Assembly (NCBI GenBank): GCA_002368805.1
Contig: DFFH01000100.1
Coordinates: 19,715 to 28,395, forward strand
Source of the DNA: Mageeibacillus sp. UBA3781
GTDB taxonomy: Bacteria > Bacillota > Clostridia > Saccharofermentanales > Saccharofermentanaceae
Length of the DNA stretch: 8,681 nucleotides
Direction: 5' to 3'
Both the position numbers and the translations under genes were made by a program. Each line of letters starts with the position of its first letter. The first letter of the stretch is position 1. Below are positions 6,474 to 8,681 of the stretch, in pieces. The notes under the pieces were generated by a model that searched no databases, was not told the DNA's origin, and was given only the letters and a program-made list of their open reading frames with translations.

Positions 6474-6480
6474 CCTGTTA
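6470..6480. promoter_or_regulatory. TetR-type unit TAACCCTGTTA in the ABC promoter
   Basis: This 11-base TAACNNNGTTA unit differs at one base from TAACGCTGTTA, one of the two units of the tetR operator (7180-7190). It shares its TAAC with the right arm of the Crp-type palindrome, so both regulators would compete for the same DNA. There is only one unit here, so binding may be weaker. TetR control of the ABC operon is inferred. Confidence 0.45.
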
Positions 6481-6529
6481 AATAGTTGCACCTTTTTCTG
6501 TTATCCCGGGTCTCGGATACTCTTTCTCC

Positions 6530-7150
6530 TTACTTTTCCTTATCTTCGAGAATGTAGTTCATCCATCCGAGGATCAGATGATCCATCGCCGGCTTCATGA
6601 ACCTCAACGCCTGTTTCTCATCTTTTTCGTGAGACAGGAGATGGACGAATGTCATGATCGAAAGATGCGAGAGCCAGTGGACCATCGGACGGTTCAGCTG
6701 CTTACCGGGAACCGATTGGGCATAGTTCTCCGCAAGTCCCATGAAGTTCTTCTCGATCATCTCGATAAAATCATCTACCACATGCTCATATTTCGAGCCG
6801 GTCGATTTCGAGATCAGGAGAGTCACCGCATCGTGGTTCTGATAAAGAACATGGATCAGTTCTTCGACGAAAGGATCGTGGTCACCGGGCTTATGGACAT
6901 AGGTCGCCAGATCTTCTTCCATATCCTCCTGAAGGTGATGGATAAGAGCCCCCATCACTCCCTGATAAGTAGGTTCCACCAGTGCCGAAAAAAGGCCGTC
7001 TTTATCCTTAAAGAAGAAATAGACCGCGCCGGTCGTCACCCCTGCCCGACTACAGATCCGCCGAAGCGAGGCATTCTGAAAGCCCTTCTCCATGAATTCC
7101 TCTTTCGCACAGGAAAGAAGCTTTTCTCTCGTTTCTTTTTCGTTTTTCAT
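6530..7150 (-). CDS. TetR/AcrR-family transcriptional regulator
   Basis: 206 residues, typical of the family. The N-terminal helix-turn-helix domain (about 5-52) shows the usual EKLLSCAKEEFMEKGF...ASLRRICSRAGVTTGAVYFFFKDKDGLF pattern, with the recognition helix around 37-46. The C-terminal half is a helical ligand-binding domain with no recognisable ligand. The start is ATG 7150, because GTGAGG lies 6 bases upstream. The ATG at 7174 would add 8 residues and has no site. Its own promoter (7203-7231) is overlapped at the start site by a strong operator, indicating autorepression. The ABC exporter lies just downstream on the same strand, an arrangement common for TetR-controlled efflux systems. 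A related operator unit in front of the ABC genes supports that link. Confidence 0.92.
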   Translation of the reverse strand: MKNEKETREKLLSCAKEEFMEKGFQNASLRRICSRAGVTTGAVYFFFKDKDGLFSALVEPTYQGVMGALIHHLQEDMEEDLATYVHKPGDHDPFVEELIHVLYQNHDAVTLLISKSTGSKYEHVVDDFIEMIEKNFMGLAENYAQSVPGKQLNRPMVHWLSHLSIMTFVHLLSHEKDEKQALRFMKPAMDHLILGWMNYILEDKEK

Positions 7151-7178
7151 GATCATCCTCACAATTTGCGCCATTTAC

Positions 7179-7204
7179 ATAACGCTGTTACGTAACACCG
7201 TTAT
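7179..7204. promoter_or_regulatory. tetR operator: near-perfect 26-base palindrome built of two TAACNNNGTTA units
   Basis: The 13-base half-sites match at 12 of 13 positions about a centre at 7191/7192, with a perfect core GTTACGTAAC. It can equally be read as two tandem units, TAACGCTGTTA (7180-7190) and TAACACCGTTA (7193-7203), separated by CG. It spans the end of the -10 and the predicted start site of tetR, the classic place for an autorepressor. Confidence 0.75.
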
Positions 7205-7231
7205 CTTACTTCGCTTATCCGAAATTGTCAA
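7203..7231 (-). promoter_or_regulatory. tetR promoter (TTGACA-N17-TAAGAT)
   Basis: On the minus strand a perfect -35 TTGACA (7231 down to 7226) and a -10 TAAGAT (7208 down to 7203) are separated by 17 bases. The predicted start is near 7196, inside the operator, giving a leader of about 46 bases. This is the best sigma-70-type promoter in the window. Confidence 0.78.
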
Positions 7232-7239
7232 CACCGTTT
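7229..7239. repeat. Degenerate third TetR-type unit over the tetR -35
   Basis: CAACACCGTTT matches TAACACCGTTA (7193-7203) at 9 of 11 positions, sharing an exact AACACCGTT 36 bases away. It overlaps the -35 of tetR. It may be an auxiliary regulator site or a duplication remnant. Confidence 0.35.
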
Positions 7240-7252
7240 TCATCAAGTTTTT

Positions 7253-7269
7253 TATACCAGAATGGTATA
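7253..7269. promoter_or_regulatory. Palindrome TATACCA-GAA-TGGTATA upstream of the ACT-MBL gene
   Basis: A perfect 7-3-7 inverted repeat is centred at 7261, about 42 bases before the start site predicted from the TATAAT at 7291-7296. The following promoter lacks a good -35. Both points fit an activator site. It is unlike the other two operator types here, so a third, unidentified regulator is implied. Confidence 0.5.
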
Positions 7270-7290
7270 GGACGCATTCCGTCAGGATGA

Positions 7291-7296
7291 TATAAT
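7291..7296 (+). promoter_or_regulatory. -10 element (TATAAT) of the ACT-MBL gene
   Basis: A perfect TATAAT whose -35 position (about 7268-7273, TAGGAC) is poor and abuts the palindrome at 7253-7269. The predicted start is near 7303, with a leader of about 54 bases. GAGTCA (7297-7302) and TGACTC (7318-7323) form a further dyad around the start site. Confidence 0.55.
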
Positions 7297-7356
7297 GAGT
7301 CAACCGATTCCGGGAAGTGACTCTACGGATCCTGTTATAGCCGAGGAGATAGAACT

Positions 7357-8681
7357 ATGAATAAAACTTTCGTTACTAAGATGCCCAACCATATCGGTGC
7401 TTTTCTAAAGGCAAGCCGTTGCTTCGCTTCCCTCGGGATCAACATTACCCGCGTCAGTTACAATAAGGCCGTAGATTCCCATATGCTCTTTATCGATGCC
7501 GAGGGTACGCCGGAACAGCTTTCAAAAGCAACGGAAGAACTGACTGCCATCGGTTATCTGCAGTGTGATGAGGACGACAGAAGCGTCGTTCTTCTCGAAT
7601 TCAAGCTCAAGGATGAACCGGGAAGCGTTACCTCGGTACTGGAACTGATCAGTGCCTATAACTTCAACATCTCCTATATCAGTTCTCAGGAAAACGGAAC
7701 CGAATACCAGCTTTTTAAGATGGGGCTGATCGTGGATAAGCAGGACCGGATCAAGGAATTCATCGAAGAGGCAAAGAAACTCTGTGATGTCCGCCTGATC
7801 GACTATAACCATGCCGATAAGATCTACGATAACAGTATCTTCTACCATACCTTTGTGGATGAACTGAGTTCTTCCATGGAGATCTCTCCTGACTCGAAAA
7901 ATGAACTTCTGATCAATACGAATCTGGCCATGCAGATTCTGGACGAGACAGGCGTTTCCCCATATCGGACGTTTGACAGCATCAGCCGGTTTGCCGAATT
8001 ACTGGCACTTTCCAGAAAGTCATCCTTCGAACCCAGGATCACGGAGCACAAGATCTCAGACGACACGGCCATCACGCTCATCGAACCGCCATGCGGAAGT
8101 AATACAGCCATTATCCGAAGTGGAAATGAATACCTGTTCATCGATACCGGCTATGCATGCTATCAGGAAGAGATGCTGGAGATTTTTAAGAAACTGATTC
8201 CGGATTTCGACACAGTTAGAAAGTCGGCCCTGATCACTCATGCTGACGTGGATCACTGCGGACTTCTTCCTCTCTTTGATGAGGTTTACGCCAGCGCCAA
8301 GAGCGCTGCCTGCATCCGCCTCGAGTACGAAGGTAAGGACGGGTATCGAGAGGTCAATCCTCTCCACAAACCCTATGTCCGAATTTGCAAAGCTCTGACT
8401 TCCTACACTCCGGTATCCCCGGAGAAGATCACGGTCATCGGTGATGACAGGCAGATCCGTCATCCGCTCGAACAGACCGGATTCTTCGATTTCGGCGATC
8501 TGCATTTCGAACTATACGAAGGCCGCGGCGGTCACCTCAAAGGCGAAACCGTGCTTCTGGATTATGAGCATCACATCGCTTTTACCGGAGATATCTTCGT
8601 AAACCTCAAGGATATGACTCCCCGCCAGCTGCAGTATAATACTTATGCGCCGATCCTGATGACTTCCGTAGATACGGATAA
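7357..8681 (+). CDS. Tandem ACT domains fused to a metallo-beta-lactamase-fold domain, C-terminus cut by the window
   Basis: 441 residues are visible, with no stop. Two ACT-like ligand-binding modules come first (about 3-70, with PNHIGAFLKASRCFASLGINI; and about 77-150, with DEPGSVTSVLELISAYNFNI). A linker of about 80 residues follows, then a metallo-beta-lactamase-fold domain from about 230. The metal motif reads THADVDHCG, giving His295, Asp297, Asp299 and His300: the usual H-x-H-x-D-H has Asp in place of the second His. The later ligands His393 (GGHLKGE) and Asp412 (FTGDIF) are present, so a metal site is likely kept but altered. ACT domains usually sense amino acids, so this may be a hydrolase gated by a small metabolite; the reaction is unknown. 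GAGGAG (7343-7348) lies 8 bases before the ATG. The gene is divergent from tetR with its own promoter. Confidence 0.85.
   Translation, partial: MNKTFVTKMPNHIGAFLKASRCFASLGINITRVSYNKAVDSHMLFIDAEGTPEQLSKATEELTAIGYLQCDEDDRSVVLLEFKLKDEPGSVTSVLELISAYNFNISYISSQENGTEYQLFKMGLIVDKQDRIKEFIEEAKKLCDVRLIDYNHADKIYDNSIFYHTFVDELSSSMEISPDSKNELLINTNLAMQILDETGVSPYRTFDSISRFAELLALSRKSSFEPRITEHKISDDTAITLIEPPCGSNTAIIRSGNEYLFIDTGYACYQEEMLEIFKKLIPDFDTVRKSALITHADVDHCGLLPLFDEVYASAKSAACIRLEYEGKDGYREVNPLHKPYVRICKALTSYTPVSPEKITVIGDDRQIRHPLEQTGFFDFGDLHFELYEGRGGHLKGETVLLDYEHHIAFTGDIFVNLKDMTPRQLQYNTYAPILMTSVDTD

Noticed and set aside
6490..6520. Weak dyad TATCC...GGATA after tetR as a possible terminator
   Set aside because: The stem is only five pairs and no T-run follows on the minus strand, so read-through from tetR into the ABC genes remains possible.
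7297..7323. GAGTCA / TGACTC dyad near the ACT-MBL start site as a riboswitch or attenuator
   Set aside because: The left arm lies before the predicted transcription start, the stem is six pairs with a 15-base loop, and no T-run or known riboswitch pattern is present.
7522..8505. Several minus-strand open frames of 99-149 residues opposite the ACT-MBL gene
   Set aside because: They lie antisense to a coherent protein with clear ACT and MBL motifs, have no plausible domains and lack ribosome binding sites. They reflect codon bias.
1..8681. Mobile elements, CRISPR arrays, tRNA or rRNA genes
   Set aside because: No transposase, integrase, terminal inverted repeats, spaced direct repeats or tRNA-like folds were seen. 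The repeats present are short operator-like palindromes.

Overview
The window looks like an accessory region of a low-to-mid GC, anaerobic Firmicute, probably a gut or rumen Clostridia (Lachnospiraceae-like). This is an inference from the protein styles: a nitrogenase-like NifH/component-1 pair with no nif context in view, a MacB-type ATPase with a two-domain FtsX permease, strong purine-rich Shine-Dalgarno sites, and a Cys-rich Crp/Fnr regulator. No RNA genes, insertion sequences, CRISPR arrays or origins are visible. Coding density is high, and no gap exceeds about 210 bases.

Layout. (1) 1-1177, minus strand: a NifH-family iron protein followed by the N-terminal part of a nitrogenase component-1-like (NifD/NifK family) protein that runs off the left edge. 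(2) 1284-1973, plus strand: a divergent Crp/Fnr-family regulator, ending in a bidirectional terminator. (3) 2011-3434, minus strand: two overlapping SAM-dependent methyltransferase genes, the second with two N-terminal membrane segments. (4) 3505-6428, minus strand: an ABC ATPase and an FtsX-type permease, overlapping by one base. (5) 6530-7150, minus strand: a TetR regulator with a clear promoter and operator. (6) 7357 to the right edge, plus strand: a tandem-ACT plus metallo-beta-lactamase-fold protein, truncated by the window.

The main non-obvious signal is a repeated palindrome, GTTAGC-N4-GCTAAC. It occurs in the nifH-like/crp intergenic region (1233-1248, perfect), just upstream of the methyltransferase pair (3484-3499, perfect) and just upstream of the ABC transporter (6458-6473, one mismatch). 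Its 6-4-6 geometry is that of a Crp/Fnr-family site, and a Crp/Fnr regulator lies beside the first copy. Its recognition helix differs from those of CRP and FNR. The simplest reading is a local regulon joining a nitrogenase-like reductase, a methyltransferase pair and an exporter. The substrate and signal cannot be read from the sequence.

A second circuit is visible around tetR. Its operator is two TAACNNNGTTA units in tandem just downstream of a TTGACA/TAAGAT promoter. A further copy of the unit overlaps the Crp-type site in front of the ABC genes, suggesting that the transporter is under dual control.
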